Origin: Segetibacter sp. | GTDB lineage: Bacteria; Bacteroidota; Bacteroidia; Chitinophagales; Chitinophagaceae | DNA: 41,048 nucleotides | Direction: 5' to 3' | Assembly: GCA_025963675.1 (NCBI GenBank) | Contig: JAOQAJ010000290.1 | Span: 1-41,048, forward strand | In this document: piece by piece, positions 28,901 through 36,519 of the stretch | How positions within the stretch are numbered: the stretch's first letter is position 1 | Layout: each line of letters opens with the position of its first letter | Translations under genes and position numbers: made by a program | Notes under the pieces: generated by a model | The model's database searches: none | What the model saw: only the letters and a program-made list of their open reading frames with translations | Told to the model about the DNA's origin: nothing

Positions 28901-29310
28901 GGGATGGAAAATTTATTTTGGATGTAGATGTTGAACCTCTTATCTTGCAATTGACTGATGTAGAGATCTCTGCCGAAGACATTCCTGGTTGGAGTGTAGC
29001 AAGTAAAGGTACTCTGACGGTAGCTCTCGATATTACAATCACGGACGAACTAAGAAAGGAAGGGGAAGCACGGGAATTTGTAAACCGTATCCAAAATTTA
29101 AGAAAGGACAGTGGTTTTGAAGTTACTGATCGAATTAACATTAATATAGTTGAGAACGAAAGGTTGGTAAATTCGATAAATGATTATAAAAACTATATTT
29201 GCGCGGAAATTTTAGCTGATTCTATAGATTTTGTGCCAGAAATCGCTGATGGCACTCAAATTGAAGTTAACGATATTTCATTAAAAGTTAGTGTAATTAA
29301 AAAAGCTTAG
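25942..29310 (+). CDS. ileS: Isoleucine--tRNA ligase
   Basis: This cytosolic class I synthetase charges tRNA-Ile and edits valine. It has 1122 residues from the ATG at 25942. The HIGH-like motif is GLPGIHHVIS (near 54-63, with HHV in place of HIGH) and the KMSKS motif is NKMSKRLGN near 667-675. The editing domain includes FLAWTTTPWTLPSNLGL and GTGIVHTAPAFGADDY. The WDTHGLPVELGVEKELGI and VDVWFDSGAMPYAQWHYPF segments are typical of IleRS. The length and architecture fit the larger IleRS subtype. The frame extends 32 codons upstream, but that stretch is a Leu/Phe-rich translation of promoter DNA. The DksA-like gene starts 2 nt after the stop, so the two form an operon. Confidence 0.97.
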   Translation: MSVKYKEFSGLNLPAIEKEILNKWEETNAFEKSVDLREGAEPFVFYEGPPSANGLPGIHHVISRTLKDLVCRYKTMQGFQVKRKGGWDTHGLPVELGVEKELGITKEDIGKKITVEEYNQKCREAVLRYKDKWDDITKKMGYWVDLNNPYITFDNNYIETLWWLLKRLFDKGLLYQSVSIQPYSPGAGTGLSSHELNQPGTYKNVKDTSVVAMFKAVENEKSKFLFGTVNSQPSTDIFFLAWTTTPWTLPSNLGLTAGPNIDYVLVKTFNPYTHVPTNVVLAKALISKYFKAEGENGEFENYKEGDKLLPWKVLAEFKGSELEGVEYQQLLAYEANSREKIQSLADDGEVKPFRVLLGDFVTTEDGTGIVHTAPAFGADDYKVGKKYNVGILTMVDRQGKFVDGLGEFSNRFVKNYKDDKAYEDVNVDICVKLKKENRAFKVEKYEHTYPHCWRTDKPILYYPLDAWFIKTTALKDRMVELNKTINWKPKSTGEGRFGNWLENMVDWNLSRSRFWGTPLPIWRTADGGEQTCIGSIEELNAGIRKANEVLGGDVNSHYLHEGILDLHKPYVDEIILVSDSGKPMKRVPDLVDVWFDSGAMPYAQWHYPFENKDMVDGHKAFPADFICEGVDQTRGWFYTLHALGVLLFDSVAYKTVVSNGLVLDKNGNKMSKRLGNVVDPFQTIDKFGADATRWYLITNASPWDNLKFDIGGIQEVQRKFFGTLYNTYQFFSLYSNLDGFAFKEAYIPLQQRSEIDRWILSSLNTLIKTVTESMDDYEPTQAGRAIEEFVDEHLSNWYVRLCRRRFWKGEYEQDKIAAYQTLYECLETVVRLIAPISPFFSDAVFQNLNAVTRRFNAESVHHADFPTVNEAVIDTALEERMQLAQGASSLILSIRKKVNIKVRQPLQRVLIPVLNPTMKEQLSKVEDLIKSEVNVKEIEYLTATEGFINKKIKPNFIALGKRLGPKMKAVSAALGRFTQQDISQFERDGKFILDVDVEPLILQLTDVEISAEDIPGWSVASKGTLTVALDITITDELRKEGEAREFVNRIQNLRKDSGFEVTDRININIVENERLVNSINDYKNYICAEILADSIDFVPEIADGTQIEVNDISLKVSVIKKA

Positions 29311-29312
29311 CC

Positions 29313-30230
29313 ATGACTGCACAAAAAACCGCAAAAGGAGCGACAAAAGCTTCTAAAGCGCCAGTTTCTTCGAAGAAGCCAGCTGCCAAAAAAGTGTCAA
29401 AACCTGTAAAGGCAGCATCTTCGAAAGCAGCACCGCTCTCAACGGTAAAGCAGTCAATTAAAAAAGCGAATACTAAAGAAACAAAAGCAGTAAAAACTCC
29501 GGCAAAGGGAACTTCTGCAAAACTTACTAAACCTTCAACTGTTGCTTCAATAATAAAAAAAGTTGTAAAGACAGTAGATAAAAAATTAAAAGAACCAGTG
29601 AAAAAAACACCAGAAGCAGATAAAAAAGAAGCAAAATCAGTTTCATCAAAAAAAGAAGCTCCTGCCGAAAAGAAATCTAAAGCAGAAGCTGCACCGCTAG
29701 TTAAAGAAGCAAAACCTGCGAAGGTCGCAAAATCAGAAGTCGAAAAGCCAGCTAAACCTGTAGTGATTCCTAAAACATCTACCGACAAAAAAGTAGATTA
29801 TGAGCCTGATTTTCTAAAAAGCGTTTTAGATACTCCCGCCGTTGTATCGCAGGGACCAACTATGCGTTACAGTGACTCTGAGTTGCAGGAATTTAGAGAT
29901 TTAATTGGTAAAAAATTAGATGCTGCTAAAAAGGAACTAGCTTACCTGCAGGGATTAATCACCCGTCGCGATGAAATGGGTGGTGATGAGACTGATAACC
30001 GCTACATGACAATGGAAGATGGTGGTATGAGCATGGAAAGAGAGCAGCTTAGCCAAATGGCAAGTCGCCAGATCACTTTTATTGATCATCTTGAAAAGGC
30101 AATTATGCGTATAGAGAATAAAACGTATGGTATTTGCCGTGTTACAGGTAAGTTGATTGATAAAGCTCGTCTTCGCGCTGTGCCTCACGCTACTTTAAGT
30201 ATGGAAGCTAAGCTGGGAATTACGAAATAA
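29313..30230 (+). CDS. TraR/DksA-like protein with a long Lys/Ala-rich N-terminal tail
   Basis: The C-terminal ~120 residues (185-305) look like a DksA/TraR regulator of RNA polymerase. A coiled-coil hairpin (SELQEFRDLIGKKLDAAKKE, then MASRQITFIDHLEKAIMRIE) leads into NKTYGICRVTGKLIDKARL and VPHATLSMEAK. DksA acts through the RNA polymerase secondary channel, often with ppGpp; that role here is by homology. The usual four-Cys zinc finger is degenerate, with a single Cys in the whole protein. The first ~165 residues are Lys/Ala/Pro/Ser-rich, low complexity and strongly basic, like histone H1-type or other DNA-binding tails. The gene begins 2 nt after ileS and is followed by a terminator. The domain call is fairly sure; the tail function is unknown. 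Confidence 0.88.
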   Translation: MTAQKTAKGATKASKAPVSSKKPAAKKVSKPVKAASSKAAPLSTVKQSIKKANTKETKAVKTPAKGTSAKLTKPSTVASIIKKVVKTVDKKLKEPVKKTPEADKKEAKSVSSKKEAPAEKKSKAEAAPLVKEAKPAKVAKSEVEKPAKPVVIPKTSTDKKVDYEPDFLKSVLDTPAVVSQGPTMRYSDSELQEFRDLIGKKLDAAKKELAYLQGLITRRDEMGGDETDNRYMTMEDGGMSMEREQLSQMASRQITFIDHLEKAIMRIENKTYGICRVTGKLIDKARLRAVPHATLSMEAKLGITK

Positions 30231-30252
30231 ATGATCGAACATATTTTTAGTG

Positions 30253-30283
30253 ATAAGGGAACGCAGCTTCCCTTATTCTTTTT
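30253..30283 (+). terminator. Rho-independent terminator of the ileS-dksA-like operon
   Basis: The 9-bp arms ATAAGGGAA and TTCCCTTAT (30253-30261, 30268-30276) enclose a 6-nt loop and are followed by TCTTTTT, 22 bp after the stop. Confidence 0.85.
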
Positions 30284-30340
30284 GTATCAAATCGGTTCGA
30301 TTTCTTTCTTTTGTAGCGGTCTGCGATATTTCGATTTCAC

Positions 30341-30365
30341 TTCCGTTGTGTCTCACTCCTGTACT
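30341..30365 (-). repeat. Dispersed intergenic repeat, copy F (with indel)
   Basis: Read on the minus strand it begins GTACAGGAGTGAGACACAAC. Relative to copies D and E it lacks two bases in the G-rich part and has two extra before ACACAAC. It lies after the DksA-like gene. Confidence 0.7.
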
Positions 30366-30605
30366 TTTTGCAAGTTGTCAGAGCCGGGATTTGTGAGATG
30401 TATGTAGATTGTGTGATTGAAACCTCCAAGCATCGCTGATCTTGTTTTATTTCCGTAGCCTACAATCCTTCCTTTGCCCCGACTTACTTTCAGTCATCAA
30501 CGCAATCGAGCCAAAAAGAAACCGAGCAAAACTTTTAGAATTGAACCTGGTTGTAGGAATTTATTCTCTATATATATGAGACTGAAGTAAAATAGCGAAT
30601 CCAAA

Positions 30606-30629
30606 AGATGAATGGAGCGTCGCAACAAA
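30606..30629 (-). repeat. Second intergenic repeat, copy 2
   Basis: AGATGAATGGAGCGTCGCAA followed by CAAA is the inverted partner of 25789-25812, with one mismatch in 24. Confidence 0.8.
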
Positions 30630-30693
30630 GTCAATTCATTGAACCGCCTGACTGCATCAAAATCCACCAACTCAAAATCCTTAACGTCCCAAA

Positions 30694-32523
30694 CTATCTA
30701 ACCTCCTGCATATCCACCAGTCTTTTATAAATTCCGCCCTTTAATAGTAGTTCGTCGTGCGTTCCGCGCTCGACTATTTCGCCTTTTTGCATGACCGCAA
30801 TCTCATCTGCATGACGAATTGTACTTAACCGGTGGGCAATAACAATAGAGGTTCTGTTCTGCATCATATTGTTAATGGCATCTTGCACCAGGCGTTCACT
30901 TTCTGTGTCTAATGCTGAAGTAGCTTCATCGAGGATTAGTATCGGTGGATTTTTTAGAACTGCGCGGGCTATGGTAAGACGTTGTCTTTCACCCCCGCTC
31001 AGTTTACCTCCGCGATCTCCAATATTTGATTGGTATCCCCCTTCTTTTTGCGATATATAATTATGGGCATTTGCAATTTTTGCGGCATTTTCCACTTGTT
31101 CGGCAGAGGCATTTTCGACACCCAATGCAATGTTACTTGCAATGGTATCATTAAACAAAATAGGTTCCTGTGTCACGATACCCATTTGTTTCCTAACGGA
31201 AAAAAGCGAATAGTCTTTGATATTCACCCCGTCAACCAGTAGCTCGCCCTCGGTTACGTCATGAAATCTCGGGATAAGGTCTGCAAGCGTACTTTTACCA
31301 GCACCGGACGAGCCGACTAATGCAAGGGTTCGGCCTTTTTCAATTTTTAGATTGATGTTTTTAAGAATGATTTTGTCTTCGTAGGAAAAGCTCACATTTT
31401 TAAATTCTATTGAATTCTTAAACTTTTCAAGTTGTAAGCCGTTAACATTTTCATCAACTTTTACCGGTGCGTTTAAAATCTCTTCTATCCTTGTAATAGC
31501 TGCGCTTCCCTTCTGCATGTTGTAAAACGACGAAGAAAGTGCTTTTGCAGGATTTATAATCTGTGTAAAAATACCGACATACATTATAAAGCCTTCTGCT
31601 TCCAAACCTGCAGTTCCTGCTAAAACCAGCCTGCCACCAAACCAAAGGATACCACAAAGAACCATTACGCCTAATAATTCGCTCAAAGGAGAAGCGAGGT
31701 CGCGCCGATATTGCATTTTGTTGCGTAAGTGAAACAGCCTGTTATTTGTATCATTAAAACGGTTTTGAAGTAACCTTTCTGCATTAAAAGCTTTAATCAC
31801 CCGTAATCCACCTAATGTTTCATCTAACACAGACAATGCTTCTCCAAGCATAATAGCGGCGGCGTTCGATTGTTTTTTTAATGAGCGGCTTACACGGCCG
31901 ATAATAATTCCAGTCAATGGAAGAAAAATTAAAAGAAACAACGACAGAGTTGGACTGATATAAATGAGTGTCGCAAGAATGATGATGATGTTAAGTGGAT
32001 CCTTTATAAATCCTTCCAATGTACCTACGACTGAACCTTCCAATTCTCCAATATCGTTTGTCATCCGACTCATAACATCTCCTTTACGTTGCTCAGTAAA
32101 ATAGCCAATAGGCAACTGAAGCAGTTTGTTGTAGAGATCTTCTCTTAGCCTGGTCATAACCGAATTTTTTATCGGCGCCAAAACATAAAAAGACAAGTAA
32201 AGGAATAAGTTTTTTAAAAGAACCGAAATAATAACGGTAATGCAAATCAAAGCAAGTGCAAGTACGGGACCGCTGGCTCCATTTGTAATAATAAGATGAC
32301 TGATTTGATAGTTGATGTATTCAATAAGATCGCCTGAACCGTCTATTGAAGCTGGTTTGCTTAGAACAAGTTTTTCATGAGAAAAAATCAGGCGTAAGAA
32401 AAAAGGCAGTGTGCCTAAAGAAACCAGGGAGAAAACAATAGAAAAGATGGTGAATAAAAAGTAAAGAACAATGTTTCCTTTATAAAATCGTAGGTATTTA
32501 AAAAGACGCGAGTATTTTTTCAT
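30694..32523 (-). CDS. ABC exporter, fused membrane and ATPase domains (MsbA-like)
   Basis: This is a half-transporter of 609 residues that would dimerise in the inner membrane. Six transmembrane helices occupy ~20-330. The nucleotide-binding domain (~365-600) has Walker A GSSGAGKST near 404-412, the signature LSGGERQRL, Walker B ILILDEATSALD and the H-loop IVIAHRLST. The architecture is that of MsbA/lipid or drug exporters. The substrate cannot be told from sequence; lipid A flipping is a common assignment for such genes in this phylum but unproven here. It is divergent from rbfA across 64 bp, which must hold both promoters. Confidence 0.93.
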   Translation of the reverse strand: MKKYSRLFKYLRFYKGNIVLYFLFTIFSIVFSLVSLGTLPFFLRLIFSHEKLVLSKPASIDGSGDLIEYINYQISHLIITNGASGPVLALALICITVIISVLLKNLFLYLSFYVLAPIKNSVMTRLREDLYNKLLQLPIGYFTEQRKGDVMSRMTNDIGELEGSVVGTLEGFIKDPLNIIIILATLIYISPTLSLFLLIFLPLTGIIIGRVSRSLKKQSNAAAIMLGEALSVLDETLGGLRVIKAFNAERLLQNRFNDTNNRLFHLRNKMQYRRDLASPLSELLGVMVLCGILWFGGRLVLAGTAGLEAEGFIMYVGIFTQIINPAKALSSSFYNMQKGSAAITRIEEILNAPVKVDENVNGLQLEKFKNSIEFKNVSFSYEDKIILKNINLKIEKGRTLALVGSSGAGKSTLADLIPRFHDVTEGELLVDGVNIKDYSLFSVRKQMGIVTQEPILFNDTIASNIALGVENASAEQVENAAKIANAHNYISQKEGGYQSNIGDRGGKLSGGERQRLTIARAVLKNPPILILDEATSALDTESERLVQDAINNMMQNRTSIVIAHRLSTIRHADEIAVMQKGEIVERGTHDELLLKGGIYKRLVDMQEVR

Positions 32524-32587
32524 TAGTGTTTTAAATCAGTCAAATCGACGCAAAGTAACTAATTTTACGTCCATTAAAATGTGAATA

Positions 32588-32968
32588 ATGCAGGAAGGAA
32601 AACGTCAGAAACAAGTAGCTGCCGTCATTCAGCAGGAAATGAATGACGTTTTTATGCGGCTTGGATTGAATATGATAGATGGGGGAATGGTTTCAATATC
32701 ATCAGTTAAGGTAACACCTGATCTGCTGGAGGCTAGAATTTACCTTAGTTTATTTAAAGTAGCAGACCCGCAGGCTACGATGAAAAAAATACAGGCGCAG
32801 GCGTGGGAAGTTAAAAAGGAATTGAGTGAAAGAGTGAAACACCAGTTGAGGAGAATACCCGTTTTACATTTTTATCTTGACGATACGCTGGACTATGTAT
32901 TTAAAATGGAAGATATTTTTAAGGAGATTAAAGCACAGGACCAGCCTGAAAAAGAAACAGACGAATAA
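32588..32968 (+). CDS. rbfA: Ribosome-binding factor A
   Basis: RbfA binds the 30S subunit during late 16S rRNA maturation and is needed at low temperature. At 126 residues the length is usual. The start MQEGKRQKQVAAVIQQEMNDV is the typical first helix. The KH-like core includes SISSVKVTPDLLEARIYLSL and the C-terminal part LRRIPVLHFYLDDTLDYVFKMEDIF, the family's conserved P-x-L-x-F-x-x-D-x-[ST] pattern. A permease gene follows after 28 bp on the same strand, so the two are probably co-transcribed. Confidence 0.94.
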   Translation: MQEGKRQKQVAAVIQQEMNDVFMRLGLNMIDGGMVSISSVKVTPDLLEARIYLSLFKVADPQATMKKIQAQAWEVKKELSERVKHQLRRIPVLHFYLDDTLDYVFKMEDIFKEIKAQDQPEKETDE

Positions 32969-32996
32969 AGTAACCACCAGACAGCAAGTGTTATAA

Positions 32997-34214
32997 ATGA
33001 CGATTTTATTCGCCTGGAGATATTTTAAAGGCAAGAAAACAACGAATGCTATTAACCTGATCGCCTGGATCAGTATTTTGGCAATTGCAGTAGGTGCAGC
33101 TGCACTAATATTAGTATTAAGCGTGTTTAATGGTTTTGAAGACCTGGTTAAAGGGCTTTACGCTGATTTTTATACTGATATCAGGATTACTGGAGCAAAA
33201 AGTAAGTTTGTAACCCTAACACCCGAACAGCTTAAACAAATAAAAGGAACTAGCGGTGTAAAGCAAATATCTACAATCACCGAAGAAAAGGCAGTTTTGG
33301 TAAATGAAGAGTATCCCAGCATTATATTTCTAAAAGGAGTAGACTCCAACTACACGGATGTAAGTGGCTTGGCAAGGCATACCTCGGGAAAAGGTTTTAA
33401 TACAGGAACTGTTGACAAACCTGCGTTAATAGTGGGAGTGGGTATTGCAAATGCGGTTAGGGTTGATCCGGGAATGAGTCTTACCCCGCTTACTGTTTAC
33501 CTGCCAAACCTTAAAGCGACTAATTTTTCCGGCACCGACGCACTCAATTCTTACAATGTTGACGTAAGTGGAAGCTTTAATTTACAACAAGACTTTGATA
33601 ACAAATACGCCATTACAAATATTGAATTTGTAAAGTACATGCTGGATTTAGGTCCTGATCAGTATAGTGCTGTTGAAGTTGTTTTACATAATTCGGAACA
33701 AACCGAGGACGTCAAGAGCCTTTTGCAAAAACAGTTGGGTAACAACTTTAAAGTGGAAACCAGGTATCAGCAAAACCAGAGTTTGTACTCGGTAATGCAG
33801 GTGGAGAAATGGGTTATTTATGCTATTTTATCGCTTATCCTCGTGGTTGCCGCCTTTAATATGATTGGTGCCCTCACTATGTTTGTATTGGAAAAGCAAA
33901 AAGACATTGCCGTTTTAAAAGCAATGGGTGCTGATGAGGGCTATATTCAAAGGATTTTTTTGAATGAAGGTTTTGTTTTGGCTTTTGTTGGCGGGGGCTC
34001 AGGAATTCTTATAGCTATCGTTTTATGCGTGTTGCAGTTAAAATTCAAGTTATTAAAATTAGCCGGGGGAAGTTTCATAATAGATTATTATCCCGTCAAA
34101 ATGGTTCCCTCTGATTTTTTACTGGTGATTGCTACCGTTTTTTTTATCGCCTTACTCGCCGCATGGATTCCTTCTAAAAAAGCAAGTCAGCAGGATTTTT
34201 CACTAAAAAGCTGA
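32997..34214 (+). CDS. FtsX-family ABC transporter permease (LolC/LolE-like)
   Basis: This 405-residue inner-membrane protein has one N-terminal transmembrane helix (~20-46, ISILAIAVGAAALILVLSVF). A large periplasmic domain (~47-270) of the MacB/LolC type follows. Three C-terminal helices (~273-299, 320-346, 372-392) form the FtsX permease domain, with LEKQKDIAVLKAMGADEGYI between them. That coupling motif is typical of LolC/E proteins, which release lipoproteins from the inner membrane with the ATPase LolD. No ATPase gene is adjacent, so it would need one encoded elsewhere. Lipoprotein release is plausible but inferred. It follows rbfA by 28 bp. Confidence 0.9.
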   Translation: MTILFAWRYFKGKKTTNAINLIAWISILAIAVGAAALILVLSVFNGFEDLVKGLYADFYTDIRITGAKSKFVTLTPEQLKQIKGTSGVKQISTITEEKAVLVNEEYPSIIFLKGVDSNYTDVSGLARHTSGKGFNTGTVDKPALIVGVGIANAVRVDPGMSLTPLTVYLPNLKATNFSGTDALNSYNVDVSGSFNLQQDFDNKYAITNIEFVKYMLDLGPDQYSAVEVVLHNSEQTEDVKSLLQKQLGNNFKVETRYQQNQSLYSVMQVEKWVIYAILSLILVVAAFNMIGALTMFVLEKQKDIAVLKAMGADEGYIQRIFLNEGFVLAFVGGGSGILIAIVLCVLQLKFKLLKLAGGSFIIDYYPVKMVPSDFLLVIATVFFIALLAAWIPSKKASQQDFSLKS

Positions 34215-34479
34215 CCACTTCAAACTTAATGTCTCAGGTATTAATAGTAATATTTGAAGCATTAATCCGTTACTAATTGAGGGTATTTTAGATTTTAGAG
34301 GTATAGGTTGAAATGCACGCAGCTATGGAACATGTAACGTTGTCCTACAACCAATGTTTTGTTTTTAGTCAACTTGATTGTTACTATTTTAACTAAATAT
34401 TTCACTTTCATCTATAAATGCATTTATTTTGCTATCCGTTCCAGCGGTAGCAGCGTAATGATCTAAAATGGCTTATTGA

Positions 34480-35619
34480 ATGCAACAAATAATCTTTGGT
34501 GGAATAATAGCTTTTATTGTTACTTTTTTGGTGATACCTGTAATTATAGTTATAGCAAAAAAGAAAAAGCTTTACGATGTACCTGATGATAAAAGAAAAC
34601 TTCACAAACAACCCATCCCGTCATTGGGAGGTTCTGGAATGTTTGTTGGTTTTATTCTAAGTATTCTTCTTACAATCAATTTTGCAACTGACGCCCCGGA
34701 ATTTCAGTTTTATGTGGCCGCTTTTCTGCTAATTTTCTTTTTAGGTATCAAAGACGATATAATGGTACTTTCTGCCTCGAAGAAATTTTTCGGGCAATTG
34801 TTAGTTGCCGGTCTCCTTATTTACAAAGCCGATCTTGTTATCACAAACATGCACGGTCTGTTTGGCTTGTCCCAATTGAATCCGTTTTGTAGTTATTCTC
34901 TGACAATTTTTGCAATAGTTGTAATTATTAACGCCTTCAATCTAATTGATGGTGTTGATGGGCTTGCAGGAGGGCTAGGACTTATTTCTTCCCTGGTTTT
35001 TGCCATTTTTTTCCTTGTTAATCAAAATATTCCTTACGCAGTTTTAGGATTTAGCTTTTCGGGTTGTCTCCTTGCTTTTTTATACTATAACTTCCATCCC
35101 GCAAGGATTTTTATGGGTGATACAGGATCGTTAATGATTGGGCTTGTAAACAGTATACTGGTAATAAAATTTATACAAGAGGGAAGCAATTATGCTTCTT
35201 ACCCGGTAGCGTCTGCTCCTGCTGTTGGTTTTGGCATCTTATTATTGCCCTTAATGGATACTCTAAGGGTATTTACTATAAGGGTGGTTGAGGGACGTTC
35301 ACCTTTTAGCCCGGACCGAAACCACATTCATCATCTATTTCTAAGTAAAGGTTTTGATCATAAGAGCGTTACTTTAACCTGCGTTTTGGCAACAATAGTA
35401 ACATCGGTAGCTTCTTTCACCTTTCAAAAAATCGGTACAAATCTCCTTATCGCAGCGCTTATCACCTCTTTTTTATCACTTATTTATATTTTAAATTATC
35501 ACAAATCGAAGTACAAATTGAGGGCAATAAAAGGTGAAGTAAAAGCGGACTCAAAGGAAGATAATGTACGCCTTGTTCCGCTGTTCGACAAAAAAGCAGC
35601 CGTGGTTGACGAAGATTAA
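34480..35619 (+). CDS. Polyprenyl-phosphate N-acetylhexosamine-1-phosphate transferase (WecA/MraY family)
   Basis: This polytopic inner-membrane enzyme of 379 residues would transfer a sugar 1-phosphate from a UDP-sugar to undecaprenyl phosphate, starting a surface polysaccharide. Family motifs are in order: DDKRKLHKQPIPSLGG at ~36-51, the Mg2+-binding GIKDD at ~89-93, NAFNLIDGVDGLAGG at ~151-165, FMGDTGSLMIG and DRNHIHHLF near 280-288. The HIHH motif points to WecA-type GlcNAc-1-P transferases and away from MraY. The C-terminal ~40 residues after the last helix are charged and cytoplasmic. No other polysaccharide genes are nearby. The upstream 265-bp gap shows no clear promoter or terminator. 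Family is sure; substrate is inferred. Confidence 0.93.
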   Translation: MQQIIFGGIIAFIVTFLVIPVIIVIAKKKKLYDVPDDKRKLHKQPIPSLGGSGMFVGFILSILLTINFATDAPEFQFYVAAFLLIFFLGIKDDIMVLSASKKFFGQLLVAGLLIYKADLVITNMHGLFGLSQLNPFCSYSLTIFAIVVIINAFNLIDGVDGLAGGLGLISSLVFAIFFLVNQNIPYAVLGFSFSGCLLAFLYYNFHPARIFMGDTGSLMIGLVNSILVIKFIQEGSNYASYPVASAPAVGFGILLLPLMDTLRVFTIRVVEGRSPFSPDRNHIHHLFLSKGFDHKSVTLTCVLATIVTSVASFTFQKIGTNLLIAALITSFLSLIYILNYHKSKYKLRAIKGEVKADSKEDNVRLVPLFDKKAAVVDED

Positions 35620-35713
35620 TAGATCGAAATCAAAATTCTGTATTTCACACTTTCGCTTTAATATTTCCTTAGAAGCAATTAATATTACTGTCTTCAAGTA
35701 TTGCCGTTATCCT

Positions 35714-35721
35714 TAGTTTTG
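35714..35721 (+). promoter_or_regulatory. Predicted -7 element of the frr promoter
   Basis: TAGTTTTG matches TAnnTTTG exactly, 19 bp before the frr ATG. No good -33 is seen. Confidence 0.5.
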
Positions 35722-35740
35722 CGTTTGAAAATTTGTTACG

Positions 35741-36304
35741 ATGTCAGAAGAATTGGAGTTTATAATCGAAGATGCAGAAGACTCAATGAAGAAGGCTATT
35801 GGTTTTCTCGAAGTTGAACTGGGCAAAATCAGGGCGGGAAAAGCAAATCCGCAAATGCTGGATGGAATAATGGTTGACTACTACGGTGCGCCAACTCCTA
35901 TTAACCAGGTCGCAAATATCAATATCATGGATGCTCGGACAATAAGCATTCAACCGTGGGAGAAAAAGACACTTCAAACAATTGAAAGAGCAATTATAGC
36001 AGCAAACATCGGGTTGAATCCACAAAATGATGGAGTTAATATCAGGCTTTTTTTGCCTCCTTTGACAGAAGAACGAAGAAGAGAACTGGTTAAAAAATCT
36101 GCGGCTGAGGCTGAACACTCAAAAATTGCAATCAGAAATATCAGGCGCGAAGCCATTGAAGAAATTAAGAGACTGCAAAAGGATGGATTAAGTGAAGACA
36201 TTGCTAAAGACGCTGAAAAAGAAGTACAAGACATTACCGATAAATACATTGCATTAGTAGAAAAACATCTGGCGGCTAAGGAAAGAGATGTAATGTCAAT
36301 CTAA
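35741..36304 (+). CDS. frr: Ribosome recycling factor
   Basis: RRF splits post-termination ribosomes with EF-G. The 187 residues match the family. The long three-helix bundle is evident, with the conserved LGKIRAGKANPQMLDGIMVDYYGAPTPI split at ~27-54, ISIQPWEKKTLQTIERAI (~73-90), then LPPLTEERRRELVKKSAAEAE (~108-128). It stands alone here, without the pyrH or tsf neighbours common in other phyla. It has its own -7 element and terminator. Confidence 0.97.
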   Translation: MSEELEFIIEDAEDSMKKAIGFLEVELGKIRAGKANPQMLDGIMVDYYGAPTPINQVANINIMDARTISIQPWEKKTLQTIERAIIAANIGLNPQNDGVNIRLFLPPLTEERRRELVKKSAAEAEHSKIAIRNIRREAIEEIKRLQKDGLSEDIAKDAEKEVQDITDKYIALVEKHLAAKERDVMSI

Positions 36305-36320
36305 TCTCAACATATCTTTT

Positions 36321-36348
36321 AAAAATCCTGGTTTTCGCCGGGATTTTT
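36321..36348 (+). terminator. Rho-independent terminator of frr
   Basis: AAAAATCCTGG (36321-36331) pairs with CCGGGATTTTT (36338-36348), with one G-U pair and a 6-nt loop, 17 bp after the frr stop. Confidence 0.85.
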
Positions 36349-36470
36349 TATTTAGTCTCATCGCCACATTTAACCCAATCCTGTTGGTTCAACAAATTTT
36401 CTTTTAAATAACTAATCCACATGTGGATTTCGTGTTTATTCTCAAAAACCTGATCCTTAACTCTTAACAA

Positions 36471-36478
36471 TACATTTG
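36471..36478 (+). promoter_or_regulatory. Predicted -7 element of the scpA promoter
   Basis: TACATTTG matches TAnnTTTG exactly and is 41 bp before the scpA ATG. The -33 is not clear. Confidence 0.5.
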
Positions 36479-36519
36479 TCGATAGAACCGGATATAAATA
36501 CGAGTTTTAAAAAGAACCG

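Larger units (their letters stand above)
30231..30693. other. 463-bp gap between convergent DksA-like and ABC exporter genes
   Basis: No gene is seen. It contains a terminator, repeat copy F (30341-30365) and the second copy of another repeat (30606-30629). No strong terminator for the ABC exporter is visible. Confidence 0.65.

Noticed and set aside
29297-29788. 163-codon minus-strand frame opposite the DksA-like gene
   Set aside because: It is the antisense shadow of the Lys/Ala-rich tail and translates to a repetitive Phe/Ala/Ser string. The plus-strand gene has clear homology.
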